Shown here: one piece after another, positions 1 through 8,274 of the stretch
How the letters are laid out: each line of letters starts with the position of its first letter
Position numbering within the stretch: the stretch's first letter is position 1
Origin: a virus
IMG/VR virus record: IMGVR_UViG_3300033145_001721
Location: 1-64,000 of that record
Strand: one strand, 5' to 3'
DNA length: 64,000 bases
Notes under the pieces: model-generated
What the model saw: the letters and a program-made list of their open reading frames with translations, nothing else
Told to the model about the DNA's origin: nothing
The model's database searches: none
Position numbers and translations under genes: made by a program

Positions 1-2
1 TT

Positions 3-167
3 CGCGCCCACATTGTACCCATAGTATTTGATGATATAGTTCCACAATTCACCAAACGAGAAGCTGAAGATTGGGGTTGGAAGATTATTCAATTCAATCC
101 TGAAAATGGATTCATTCGTGCCCAATTTAATAACGAGGAAATCCAATGCCTCCGCGTAAAGGAATGA
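3..167 (+). CDS. C-terminal end of an unidentified protein (5' end outside window)
   Basis: An open frame enters from the left edge and ends at a TGA at 165-167, giving the last 54 residues of a protein. It overlaps the next gene by 22 bases, as is usual for co-translated phage genes. I do not recognise the family. It contains a short acidic/aromatic stretch (KREAEDWGWKIIQF) and no cysteine pair or membrane segment. Its plus orientation matches the right arm, so it is probably the distal end of the early operon if the genome is circular or permuted. Confidence 0.55.
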   Translation, partial: RAHIVPIVFDDIVPQFTKREAEDWGWKIIQFNPENGFIRAQFNNEEIQCLRVKE

Positions 168-394
168 AGTATCTGAAAACCAACTGCCGGGGATGCATGG
201 GACTCGTAAATGGTTTGTGCATTTTTCATATTCCCATCGAACATTTGATCGATGTCACGACAGGAAATACCACAATCAAACCATTGAGACCCTGCCTTAA
301 ACCCCGAACTAGAAAAAAGCTGGAGAAAGCCCTAGCAGCCCACGTAAGCGATAAAACCGAAAACCTACCCTATCGTACCCCCGTAGGTAGATAG
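146..394 (+). CDS. small cysteine-containing hypothetical protein
   Basis: The gene encodes 82 residues, starts inside the end of the preceding gene, and is the last plus-strand gene before the converging left arm. A cluster CRGC followed by a third cysteine eight residues later and a fourth far downstream could bind zinc, but the spacing matches no family I know. The C-terminal third is very basic (PRTRKKLEKALAAH), suggesting nucleic-acid contact. Function unknown. The start is supported by overlap and frame rather than by a strong ribosome site. Confidence 0.5.
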   Translation: MPPRKGMKYLKTNCRGCMGLVNGLCIFHIPIEHLIDVTTGNTTIKPLRPCLKPRTRKKLEKALAAHVSDKTENLPYRTPVGR

Positions 395-419
395 GCCACT
401 ACACAGGCTGTCTGTGGCC
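394..419. other. intergenic hairpin, copy A of a dispersed 26-nt element
   Basis: A perfect 6-bp stem (GGCCAC / GTGGCC) closes a 14-nt loop directly at the stop codon of the last plus-strand gene. A 26-nt sequence matching it at 21 positions lies at 53457-53482, and a more distant relative at 29927-29954. No T-run follows, so it is not a classical terminator. It could protect or process the 3' end of the transcript. Confidence 0.4.
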
Positions 420-472
420 AGAATATTGTTGGAAACGAGGAGAATCGGCCGCAACAAGGAATAAAGGGAAAA

Positions 473-528
473 AAGCGCCCGTGGCTCTTAGTTGGCACAC
501 ACTTTTGGAAAGGCGGCCACGGGCGCTT
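473..528 (-). terminator. intrinsic terminator of the left arm
   Basis: A perfect 13-bp stem (AAGCGCCCGTGGC / GCCACGGGCGCTT) with a 30-nt loop lies 7 nt beyond the last minus-strand gene. On the minus strand the second arm runs into TTTTTT. The plus strand has no T-run after the stem, so it mainly stops leftward transcription of the 8260-535 operon. It also separates the two converging arms. Confidence 0.85.
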
Positions 529-534
529 GAAAAA

Positions 535-1170
535 CTATCCATATGTGTACAGCTTACATCGTTTAGGCATTGACTTCTCGTTTGAAAAAGACCAAGACCA
601 CGCCTTATGTCGTTTGTAAATTTCCTTCATACTTCCATACCACATTCTGTCCATATGGCACTGTCGAAATTTAGCACCGCTATACAATCCATTTGTATAA
701 ACCGGCGGAATGCAATCTGAACTGAGATGACTCCCATTCGCAAAGCATATGTCTGTCAACATGAGCCTAATCGATAATCTCAGTGTAACAAGATCAAATG
801 TAAACCTATGATCCCCGTGACCATACTCTCCCATTGGATTATGTGTGAAAACACATTCAGGTTTCCATGTATGAATAAACTTGTCAATCTGAATTTGAAA
901 TTGGTTTATCACCATCGGCAATGTAAAATCCTTCGGGTTTGGACTGCGAGGCGACACCCTAGAGAAGTTTGTATCTAACCGATGAAAGGGAACAATTTCA
1001 ATCTTGTTTTGTTTGCTTACTTCTTTCAACGCATCTATGGGTCCAGATCCATATTTTTCGTGATTGTCAGCAAGCGTGATCAACGCTACTTCATGCTCAT
1101 CCCCTTGTAAGATGGGCCACCCAAAAAGGACTTCATCATCCGGGTGTGCCATAATCATTAAGATTCGCAT
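535..1170 (-). CDS. PIG-L/LmbE-family deacetylase
   Basis: This 211-residue protein has the zinc-binding signature of PIG-L/LmbE hydrolases: AHPDDE at residues 8-13 and HGDH at 118-121. The family removes N-acetyl groups from GlcNAc-linked substrates such as GlcNAc-PI, GlcNAc-inositol or bacillithiol precursors. The length is normal for the family. It is the last gene of a ten-gene operon with three glycosyltransferases, an aminotransferase and an ATP-grasp ligase, so an amino-sugar substrate made by the operon is the natural guess. The family is secure; the substrate is inference. Confidence 0.88.
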   Translation of the reverse strand: MRILMIMAHPDDEVLFGWPILQGDEHEVALITLADNHEKYGSGPIDALKEVSKQNKIEIVPFHRLDTNFSRVSPRSPNPKDFTLPMVINQFQIQIDKFIHTWKPECVFTHNPMGEYGHGDHRFTFDLVTLRLSIRLMLTDICFANGSHLSSDCIPPVYTNGLYSGAKFRQCHMDRMWYGSMKEIYKRHKAWSWSFSNEKSMPKRCKLYTYG

Positions 1171-1199
1171 CAGTCAACGCCCCCTATTATGTGTGTGGA

Positions 1200-1727
1200 C
1201 TATTCCAATCCGTCATTTCTTAGGTAGTACTTAATTTGTGATATGACATCGGCCCAACTGTTACGAAAGACTACAACGTGAATGCCCAGAGCTTCAATCT
1301 TCTTAGCAATTTCACGCCGGAAAGTACCTATCGCATTTTCCTGACCCGTCATAAAATCATCCACATAAACATAGGGTTTCATTGCAGTCAAAATCGCAAT
1401 CTTTGCAGCCATGTTTGGAACGACGGTCACACTCTCAGGATTAGGCACTTTCAAATTCTTCAACTGACGAATAGTCAACACACCATCCAAGTCATATCCC
1501 CGTGCTGTCAAATATCGTATTTCATTCACAGCAGACAAACCCCAGAGAGTTTCGAGACATTCTATAGGATTCCCAGTAAAATTATCCATTTCCAACTCAG
1601 GCCAAGTCCAAGCCTTTCTGTGTATCTTACCTCCAGGCCATCGGGGAACCGTATTGCATCTAATCCTACGCCAATGATCAACGATTGTACTATCAACATC
1701 AAAGACAAATAGCTTCTTAGTCTCCAT
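1200..1727 (-). CDS. HAD-superfamily phosphatase
   Basis: The 175-residue product shows the HAD motifs in order: FDVDSTIVD near the N-terminus (nucleophile and acid/base aspartates), YLTARG (motif II), a lysine in the NMAAKIAIL region, and YVYVDDF (motif IV metal-binding aspartates). The size resembles polynucleotide or sugar phosphate phosphatases of phages. I chose the internal ATG at 1727 because GGAGAAG stands 5 nt before it, while the upstream codon at 1751 has no ribosome site. It slightly overlaps the ATP-grasp gene upstream and probably dephosphorylates an intermediate of the operon's pathway. Confidence 0.8.
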   Translation of the reverse strand: METKKLFVFDVDSTIVDHWRRIRCNTVPRWPGGKIHRKAWTWPELEMDNFTGNPIECLETLWGLSAVNEIRYLTARGYDLDGVLTIRQLKNLKVPNPESVTVVPNMAAKIAILTAMKPYVYVDDFMTGQENAIGTFRREIAKKIEALGIHVVVFRNSWADVISQIKYYLRNDGLE

Positions 1728-2787
1728 GCAAACTTCTCCGCAATGATGCATATGCCCGGTCGAACATGGCGTTTTTGTTTAGCCAGTAATTCGTGTAAAA
1801 CGGAATCTCCTTTTGCAATCTGAACTTTTCACGTTTCAAAAATTCAACAAGGGCTGGGGGGCGACTTGGATTATAAAACGGAGGATTCCAATTCGCACGA
1901 TTGAAATATCCCGTAGAAAATCCAGGTTGGACTTCAAGGAAATATGGATTGTTATTCTGGTCGAGAATTACATCAACTCCCTGAAAATTCAATCCTAATA
2001 CACGCACAGACTTAACCAGCATATCCTCATGCTGATGACAAAAATCAGAACAGACTTTTTGACATGTTATAAAAGTCTCTTCCATTTGTGATTCAAAACG
2101 ATTGGTGATAGCAATCCAATCAGAAGGCGATCCCAATCGAGCATACCCTGTAACGACCTTGTCTGCAGCTACAATGATCCGAAAGGACATAATCACATTT
2201 TCGGGTCGCACTGTAGATATGAATTTCACAGCTAGAAGCCTTCGTAACGCCCCACCCTTTTTCAAATCGCCACGAGTCTTTGACATATAAGAATCAAGGT
2301 CTTTCAACGCTTGTTTCGCTTCACCCTCGTCATTCACCAGATATGAATGATAGCCGGTATTAGCGTTGTTAACTCGCACCAACATAGGGAAGTCAAAACT
2401 TTCCTTTTTCTTCTCCCAAAAGTCTTTTGAATTTGAAAATTCAAACCAATCTGGAACTGGAATGGAATTATCCCTCCAGACTTTGAATGCCTCCTCCTTT
2501 GCGTGTGACGCCATCCATCCGCGCGGATCGTTGATATGCTTAATACCTGATGGAAGACGCCTAATTATATCCACACAACGTTTCCATAGATTTTCATCTG
2601 TATATTCTGTATGGAGCTTCCAAACTATCGTATCCGCTTTTGAATGCAAAATCTCGTCCACTGTAATGAAATCTGGCATGTCCTCCAAAACTATTGGCCC
2701 CATATATGTTTCACACATTTCCTTTTCATATGCACGCCAACTAACTCCATGGCCTTTTATGGAGACCACTGAATGTGATTCACTCAT
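1717..2787 (-). CDS. ATP-grasp carboxylate-amine ligase-like enzyme
   Basis: A 356-residue protein with the layout of RimK-type ATP-grasp ligases: an N-terminal pre-ATP domain, the segment from NDPRGWMASHAKE (about 86-98) into the ATP-binding core, FPMLVRVNN with a conserved-type strand, and NNPYFLEVQPGFSTGY (about 288-303) at the metal/ATP site. Such enzymes join a carboxylate to an amine or thiol through an acyl-phosphate. Start ATG has AAAGG 8 nt upstream and overlaps the aminotransferase stop as ATGA, so the two are translationally coupled. An amine made by that aminotransferase could be its acceptor; this is inference. Confidence 0.78.
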   Translation of the reverse strand: MSESHSVVSIKGHGVSWRAYEKEMCETYMGPIVLEDMPDFITVDEILHSKADTIVWKLHTEYTDENLWKRCVDIIRRLPSGIKHINDPRGWMASHAKEEAFKVWRDNSIPVPDWFEFSNSKDFWEKKKESFDFPMLVRVNNANTGYHSYLVNDEGEAKQALKDLDSYMSKTRGDLKKGGALRRLLAVKFISTVRPENVIMSFRIIVAADKVVTGYARLGSPSDWIAITNRFESQMEETFITCQKVCSDFCHQHEDMLVKSVRVLGLNFQGVDVILDQNNNPYFLEVQPGFSTGYFNRANWNPPFYNPSRPPALVEFLKREKFRLQKEIPFYTNYWLNKNAMFDRAYASLRRSLHGD

Positions 2788-3674
2788 TTGTTCAACCTTT
2801 CCGTTTCTAACATTTCTCGAATAGCCACAACAACAGCTTCAAAACTTTGGTCATCACCCGCATACAAAAATAGCTGATATCCTTTCAATGATCGATACAG
2901 ACTAAAACGTTGAGCCAGTGCATTTGTAAAATCGTTTACAACTAACGTAAGCACTGGACCTTCTCCGATTATATAATCGGATGGAATTAAGCTTTCCAAC
3001 AAAGCGCGCCGCTCATCCATCTTAATCCTAAATTTGCCAATATCAAACTTATCTACCGTTTCAAGCAAATCCCAATACAACGGAATAGCAGGTGTGGCTG
3101 GTGTCTCAGATTTCTCCCTGAATCTGAGATATCGACGAAGACTCAAAACACTATCAGTTTCAAGTTTGAAAAACTTATCTACAGACAACCGTTTGCGTAT
3201 ACCTATAATGCTGATGACAGGGTAAGCCCCCAATTGCTTACTGCCGACAGTGGTAAAAATATCAACATCCTCTGGTACAGGATAGTATGGAAAAGCACTT
3301 ACCATATCGGCAAAAAGAATTGATTGGAATGGTTTTAGGTGTGTTGGATTAACTTGTGAACAACTTGTCTCATACAAACAAAAAGCCATGCACAATATTG
3401 GTGGGTCTACTGCGTGAAGCTTTTCAAGTCTATCTAACCTGCCCCCAAATTCGTCTTTGGCGTAGAGACATGTTGTGCCTACATTCAAACTGGAAAGGAC
3501 GATCTCATTAGCCATCGTACCGCTACCAGTAACGAATATGAGATTGAAATCATCCAATCGAGGAAACGTAGTTTTCATTTGGGCTTCTAACAACTGAAGC
3601 AGTTCATGAAACGTATCGTCCCTATGATGATGCACAGGTTTTGCAATCATCGATTTCGCGTTCGGGCCGAACAT
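2784..3674 (-). CDS. class V (fold type I) PLP-dependent aminotransferase
   Basis: The 296-residue sequence resembles the alanine-glyoxylate / 2-aminoethylphosphonate transaminase group: GPNAKSMIAKPVHHHRDD at the start, FVTGSGTMANEIVL for the cofactor phosphate, FADMVSAF with the aspartate that contacts the PLP ring, and TVGSKQLGAYP with the candidate Schiff-base lysine. It is shorter than the usual 350-390 residues, mostly in the C-terminal domain. It is coupled to the ATP-grasp gene by ATGA. Phage-encoded enzymes of this class are rare. It probably makes or converts an amine for the operon's product. Confidence 0.75.
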   Translation of the reverse strand: MFGPNAKSMIAKPVHHHRDDTFHELLQLLEAQMKTTFPRLDDFNLIFVTGSGTMANEIVLSSLNVGTTCLYAKDEFGGRLDRLEKLHAVDPPILCMAFCLYETSCSQVNPTHLKPFQSILFADMVSAFPYYPVPEDVDIFTTVGSKQLGAYPVISIIGIRKRLSVDKFFKLETDSVLSLRRYLRFREKSETPATPAIPLYWDLLETVDKFDIGKFRIKMDERRALLESLIPSDYIIGEGPVLTLVVNDFTNALAQRFSLYRSLKGYQLFLYAGDDQSFEAVVVAIREMLETERLNK

Positions 3675-4786
3675 CTTCCAATCCTTCCATAAACAAATTT
3701 CTTTCCCAGATATTTAAGTACTGCAATACGGTGCATTCCATCCCATGGGTCTTCCGCATTTCTAGGCATCAACCTAATAGGAGTTTCCTGTCCATGTTCG
3801 TTTGCAGTCTTAACCAAATTGATGTAAGACAGAACACGTTCTCTTGCTATTTTTGGGCCCCAAGCTGTAGACCCACAATGTCCATCTCGTTGCCATCTAT
3901 AACATGCAGAATCCGCCAAATTTGATTCATCTGTTCGATTGGATAGCACATCCTTTATGAACTCAGGAAAAATCTTCTGGTAAAATACAGCATTGTAAGG
4001 ATTTAGGGCTATCTGCTTTTCCCAACAATCCTGTATAGGAAGCCGTTTTAATGAACGACTGCGAAACAATAAAACGGTTAAATCTTTCACACGACCTTTC
4101 GCATTCTGCCCCAACAACTTTGCAGGTGTAGAAATACGATGTGTGAAAATCCAATCAGACAAAGGTTTCATTAAATGCTGTAGATATGCAGACTTCGGAT
4201 CGATTACACCTCCTGCATTTTCATCCAGCAGCACAACCAAATACAAACTCTTAGAAGATAATACCCGCAAATATTCAACTAACGCATTTACGCGCATATG
4301 GTAATGAACACAAGACAGCATCGTGATATCTACAATAGGGAACGTATGCATATCAAGTGGCTTCGCATCTGGATGGGCTATGTTAGGTTCCAACGGACCT
4401 ATGCCTCGATTGTATACCTCCAAAGGCATCTTATCATAATAATCACGTGTAACAAGTAATTGATCGAAAGCTCCCAGCCCCGCATCCACCCCAATCAGTC
4501 TATCAAATTTATACTTTTGCCACGCGCGTAAAAGAAACAAACCGGCACTACAACCTACTTCACACAAGGAACTTTGTTCAGATTGTATCCCCAACTTATT
4601 TATATGTTCTAACATCGGTTTTATGTAATGGGTCCACCGGCCATCCCCATATGATCTGTCATTCGTTTTGCCATCCCCAAAATGTGTATTGGGGGACGAA
4701 ATATTGCCATAAGGAACAGACTGATACCAACGTCGCTTTTTCCCAGCTTGATCAATACGCGTTTTCAATTCAGTATCACTCAGCAT
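3647..4786 (-). CDS. SAM methyltransferase-like protein with C-terminal ParB-like motif
   Basis: The 379-residue protein has a Rossmann methyltransferase motif I (SLCEVGCSAGLFLLRAW) followed by RLIGVDAG, so a class I SAM-dependent domain fills the first half. The C-terminal part carries DPWDGMHRIAVLKYLG, the DGxHR signature of ParB/sulfiredoxin-like domains. I start it at the ATG at 4786, preceded by GGAG at 7 nt, rather than 33 bases further upstream inside the previous gene. It overlaps both neighbours. Whether the second domain binds nucleotide or protein is unknown. Confidence 0.68.
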   Translation of the reverse strand: MLSDTELKTRIDQAGKKRRWYQSVPYGNISSPNTHFGDGKTNDRSYGDGRWTHYIKPMLEHINKLGIQSEQSSLCEVGCSAGLFLLRAWQKYKFDRLIGVDAGLGAFDQLLVTRDYYDKMPLEVYNRGIGPLEPNIAHPDAKPLDMHTFPIVDITMLSCVHYHMRVNALVEYLRVLSSKSLYLVVLLDENAGGVIDPKSAYLQHLMKPLSDWIFTHRISTPAKLLGQNAKGRVKDLTVLLFRSRSLKRLPIQDCWEKQIALNPYNAVFYQKIFPEFIKDVLSNRTDESNLADSACYRWQRDGHCGSTAWGPKIARERVLSYINLVKTANEHGQETPIRLMPRNAEDPWDGMHRIAVLKYLGKKFVYGRIGRCSARTRNR

Positions 4787-5480
4787 AATCAATCTCCACA
4801 TTTTTGATGACGACAGCAACAGGAAAAGACCTTATGCCAAGATCCACAAGCTGTATATCATTGATGTCGTCTCGTTTTTTTAGAAACGCATCTATGTCCG
4901 CATATCGAATCATTTGAGGATGATCTATGTTCCCCTGCGTTTTGCGTCTTTCGATTTCATTCTCATCGTCCCCACGACAATCAAACGCCAGGAAGCACAA
5001 TTTGCTCACACGCATACATTCGGAAAGAGTATCAAAGATGTTCCATCCATGATCCAAACAATTATAGCTGACAAGAACATCAATTGAATTATCATCCAAT
5101 GGAATCTTTTCAGCTGCCGATTCTACGTATGTTGCATCTTCGGGCCATTCGCAAAAATCCAAATCAACTAATTCACGTTGAATATAATCGATGAACACCT
5201 TTTTCTTAGCGGGCAAATTGCAAACTTGTAGCACACCCCCAAACGGCCCGGCCCCTACCTCACCCACAATCTTCGTTTCATCTATGTAAAATGGAATGTC
5301 AAATTGGTTCAGAAATTGTTCATAATAAGGCTTCCTGCACACATCCTCCTTGTCCCTATTCTTTATCCACCACGCTATGTTTCTTGCTATGAATTCTCCC
5401 CTAGACTCCAAACCGCCCCTGTGATTTTCCACATCACTCACATGAGTAATCCAATGTAAATTTCGGCTATCTGTACTCAT
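4776..5480 (-). CDS. class I SAM-dependent methyltransferase
   Basis: A 234-residue protein with the methyltransferase-11 type pattern: KIVGEVGAGPFGG (SAM-binding loop), ESAAEKIPLDDNSIDVLVSY (motifs III-IV) and a following LDHGWN. A strong AAAGGAG site lies 7 nt before the ATG. It is the second methyltransferase in a row in this operon and overlaps the next gene. These enzymes usually act on small molecules or sugars rather than DNA, and no target-recognition domain is present. Family secure, substrate unknown. Confidence 0.75.
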   Translation of the reverse strand: MSTDSRNLHWITHVSDVENHRGGLESRGEFIARNIAWWIKNRDKEDVCRKPYYEQFLNQFDIPFYIDETKIVGEVGAGPFGGVLQVCNLPAKKKVFIDYIQRELVDLDFCEWPEDATYVESAAEKIPLDDNSIDVLVSYNCLDHGWNIFDTLSECMRVSKLCFLAFDCRGDDENEIERRKTQGNIDHPQMIRYADIDAFLKKRDDINDIQLVDLGIRSFPVAVVIKNVEIDYAE

Positions 5481-6239
5481 TCAAATACTCCTTTCTGAAA
5501 ATGCATTCCGAACTCCACACTGGCCCCAATGCAACATCATGCATTCGATGGGGGTTTTTTTGCCTTGTATTTGTTTCGTATAATCCCGCATATACTTGGC
5601 ACCGCTTGCCCCCACACACCATTGCTCAGGAAGATAAACAGGAGTGATACCAGTCTTCCATGAAGCACGCCAAAAGGCAAGCGTGCCCCTCATGCAATTC
5701 TGTAGTTCTGCTAAATAAGCAGATAGAAGAATGTGTGCCCTTTCATCCTTCCTATATACAAATAAGGGACTGACGTTACATGCAGGGGCATGTGGTGGGC
5801 CACTGTACTCGTTGTAAGGAATAAAATCCTCTGGCTTTGTATCTGCACCCCTGGCATTGTACTTCACGTATATTCTCGGATTTGTAGGCACACAAACCCC
5901 GAAACGTTCAGCCAATAAAAAGCCATCGGTAAATTCGGAATGTACAATACGCATATCGTCATTGATAACACAATAGGAATCTGCATAAGGTTCTAATGCA
6001 AAACGCGCTGATAGAACATTACAGTTGCGCACACCCCAACGTGGGCTTTCCAACCATTGAAGTTCATTATGAGGAACGATCAATTGTGTGATTTCTTTGG
6101 GTAAATTTCTCTGGTGATCTGTTACCACATAAACGGGAATATTGGGGCTGACTTGTTTCAGATTCTCTAACAACCCATGAACGTTTTTCTCCCTTCCAGG
6201 TCCCAAACTGACGATTAGAATTGCGCGTTTTATTTCCAT
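5481..6239 (-). CDS. putative glycosyltransferase (GT-A-like)
   Basis: The 252-residue protein starts with a hydrophobic strand and a PVYVVTDHQRNL segment typical of nucleotide-sugar folds and has an acidic metal-binding type motif CVINDDMRIV about 90 residues in. It resembles short phage glycosyltransferases but lacks a textbook DxD. Its start overlaps the end of the upstream glycosyltransferase. With its two neighbours it forms a run of three sugar-transfer genes. Assignment to a CAZy family is not possible by eye. Confidence 0.55.
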   Translation of the reverse strand: MEIKRAILIVSLGPGREKNVHGLLENLKQVSPNIPVYVVTDHQRNLPKEITQLIVPHNELQWLESPRWGVRNCNVLSARFALEPYADSYCVINDDMRIVHSEFTDGFLLAERFGVCVPTNPRIYVKYNARGADTKPEDFIPYNEYSGPPHAPACNVSPLFVYRKDERAHILLSAYLAELQNCMRGTLAFWRASWKTGITPVYLPEQWCVGASGAKYMRDYTKQIQGKKTPIECMMLHWGQCGVRNAFSERSI

Positions 6240-7039
6240 CCTAGTCTTTCTTTCTTATCATGCCGAATCATCACATTCGGAAACAAATTCGTTTCGTAAA
6301 TCATCTTTTTCAACTTAGATTTCAAATGAATAACTGCCGCTGTATCTGTATCCCCAATTGCAGCACGAACAAGATTGAAAGCCTCATCCCCCATTGTATC
6401 TGTAGCAGGGCAGTAGTTATATCGTGGGCCAGCGTCAACAATTGACAACCCACGTAATTTCTTCAAAGCGTCTCTTTCCAACCAAGTCGCAACCAAGAAA
6501 TCCTGGCCGACACTCCAGTCCAATCCAAATCGAAAATGATTGTATTTCTTCCTAACTGCTATATATGCATCCCAAGTATTTTCAAATATTTCATCCACGT
6601 GCCAAGCCACCCATTTTCTAACACATGAATTCACACGCAAGTAGAAGATCCCACCATTGATTGGAAACAGATGTTTGTATCCCCTTGTTGTAATCCCTAT
6701 ATCCATACCCCTGTTATCTTCAAATGGTTTGAAAGGATCTGCCTGAAAATACACATCTACATCAGACACAAGAATTTTGTCGTTGTACGAAAAATATTGC
6801 TGAAAACAGTGGAGCAACATTTCAATCTTGCATGTTGCGCGACGTTTAAGCATTTGCTTTGGATCGACCATCTGCCACCAGACATTGTAATTATCAGATA
6901 GAAACGATTTCACAATGTCTGGAACTCCATCGGTAACAATAATGATCTGGACATCAGATGTAACTTCACGCAAACTGTGAATACACGTTTCCAGCATGTT
7001 GTTGTCTCTTTGATGGTACGTGAAGTACGCAAATTTCAT
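6230..7039 (-). CDS. GT-A fold glycosyltransferase
   Basis: This 269-residue protein shows a nucleotide-diphospho-sugar transferase pattern: an N-terminal strand-helix VQIIIVTDGVPD, the metal-binding KILVSDVDVYFQADPF (DxD) near residue 95, and PINGGIFYLRVNS downstream, as in GT8/GT77-like enzymes. The ATG has AAGGAG at 6 nt. It is translationally linked on both sides. The donor sugar and acceptor are unknown; tail or capsid glycosylation, or a cell-surface glycan, are the main options. Confidence 0.72.
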   Translation of the reverse strand: MKFAYFTYHQRDNNMLETCIHSLREVTSDVQIIIVTDGVPDIVKSFLSDNYNVWWQMVDPKQMLKRRATCKIEMLLHCFQQYFSYNDKILVSDVDVYFQADPFKPFEDNRGMDIGITTRGYKHLFPINGGIFYLRVNSCVRKWVAWHVDEIFENTWDAYIAVRKKYNHFRFGLDWSVGQDFLVATWLERDALKKLRGLSIVDAGPRYNYCPATDTMGDEAFNLVRAAIGDTDTAAVIHLKSKLKKMIYETNLFPNVMIRHDKKERLGWK

Positions 7040-7647
7040 TACAATCTCCTTGCTTTGCTACCTTGAACATTTACGATACGCCGAAATCGACGGGATGCTT
7101 GATAGTGTACGATAACTCCATTGTGGACGTTTCGCATTAGATCAAATATCTTACAGTACTGGGCTGGAAGGCATCCAAATTTGAGATCATACTTTTTGGA
7201 GTTTATCAGTTCTTGTAGCAAATCTGGATTGCGTTTTCTCCACTTTTTCTCCATGCACAATTCTGCCCAATCGACAACAAACTTTTGCACAATAGGAGTA
7301 TTGCGAAAAAAGATAGTTCCACCTAAAAGTTCATTACGGTGCCAGGGAAAATCATGTACATGAGCTGCAATGTCTGCAATGAATTTCGGGTCTTCAAAGA
7401 GAATCGGATATCGTTCAAAAACCGCGTCGGCATCAACCCGCAAAATATCCCTATCAGGAAAACGATACAAAGCATCTTGAATAACTCTGCTACAAAAGTT
7501 GCTATTCTTTCTCCAAGTTCCTAGAGATTTGATGGGAGTTAGATCCAACTCCAATTTCCATTTCCGACACGATTCAACAAGGTTCTTCACCTCCTCTTCA
7601 TACGGTGTATCTACCGTATAATGTGACACAATCAAAGGCATTGTCAT
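7039..7647 (-). CDS. GT-A fold glycosyltransferase
   Basis: The 202-residue product contains ILRVDADAVFERYP (DxD-type metal site) near residue 72 and LLGGTIFFRNTP about 35 residues later, the same two-motif layout as its downstream neighbour but with little other similarity. I start at the ATG at 7647, just behind the previous stop, with GGAG 10 nt upstream. It is short for a glycosyltransferase, so it may be a minimal catalytic domain. It belongs to the accessory operon that follows the tail genes. Confidence 0.68.
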   Translation of the reverse strand: MTMPLIVSHYTVDTPYEEEVKNLVESCRKWKLELDLTPIKSLGTWRKNSNFCSRVIQDALYRFPDRDILRVDADAVFERYPILFEDPKFIADIAAHVHDFPWHRNELLGGTIFFRNTPIVQKFVVDWAELCMEKKWRKRNPDLLQELINSKKYDLKFGCLPAQYCKIFDLMRNVHNGVIVHYQASRRFRRIVNVQGSKARRL

Positions 7648-7648
7648 T

Positions 7649-8260
7649 CTAGTCAATCTCCTTTCTATATTCGATATATTCGTTTAGCTTACTTGTAGGA
7701 GAATGACTGATCACTTCCAATCCTGCTTCTTTTATCTTTTCCAATGCCGTCACAAAATGCCCAAAATATTCTGTAAGATGTGTAACACCACTACGATATT
7801 GAGCATGAAAATTACTTCCACCGTTATGATGTAAATCCATTCCCAATAGATGAATCCTTTTCGCCCCTAATATTATTGCTAACTGCATTCCACAAAATCC
7901 GCTATTTTGACCTGTGCAAAATCCATTCCCATTAACATAAATCTGTCCGTCAAATCGAGTGGGTTTGATATGCCAATCATATTGTTTCAAAAAAGGTTCT
8001 ACTCTATGAAAGAATTTGTGATCTTCCCGCATCACAAGAACCTTGCAACATGCACATCCCCAAAAATTGTTAACTGCCGCGCATCGAGCATATACACTAT
8101 CGGCAGTTAAAAAATATGAAGGTTTTGGAACAAACTTAATGGCTCCATTGATTGCAATCGTTGATTTTGAACGTATTTGCTCCCAATCAAAATCTTTCAG
8201 AGAAGGCCCACATCCTATGACATACACATCGTCAGAAATGTTATAATTTCGATCATCCAT
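7649..8260 (-). CDS. DUF115 / GT42-like Rossmann protein
   Basis: A 203-residue protein beginning VYVIGCGPSLKDFDW, then AINGAIKFVPKPSYFLTADS, and later GAKRIHLLGMDLHHNGGSNFH. This pattern is shared by DUF115 and CMP-sialic-acid-transferase-like proteins, which bind a nucleotide or nucleotide-sugar. A paralogue with the same motif order lies at 25458-26111 inside the connector genes. It is the first gene of the accessory operon, 15 nt behind the tail tip gene, so it is probably co-transcribed with the tail. Biochemical activity is unproven for phage members. Confidence 0.68.
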   Translation of the reverse strand: MDDRNYNISDDVYVIGCGPSLKDFDWEQIRSKSTIAINGAIKFVPKPSYFLTADSVYARCAAVNNFWGCACCKVLVMREDHKFFHRVEPFLKQYDWHIKPTRFDGQIYVNGNGFCTGQNSGFCGMQLAIILGAKRIHLLGMDLHHNGGSNFHAQYRSGVTHLTEYFGHFVTALEKIKEAGLEVISHSPTSKLNEYIEYRKEID

Positions 8261-8274
8261 ATCAGTATTCCGTC

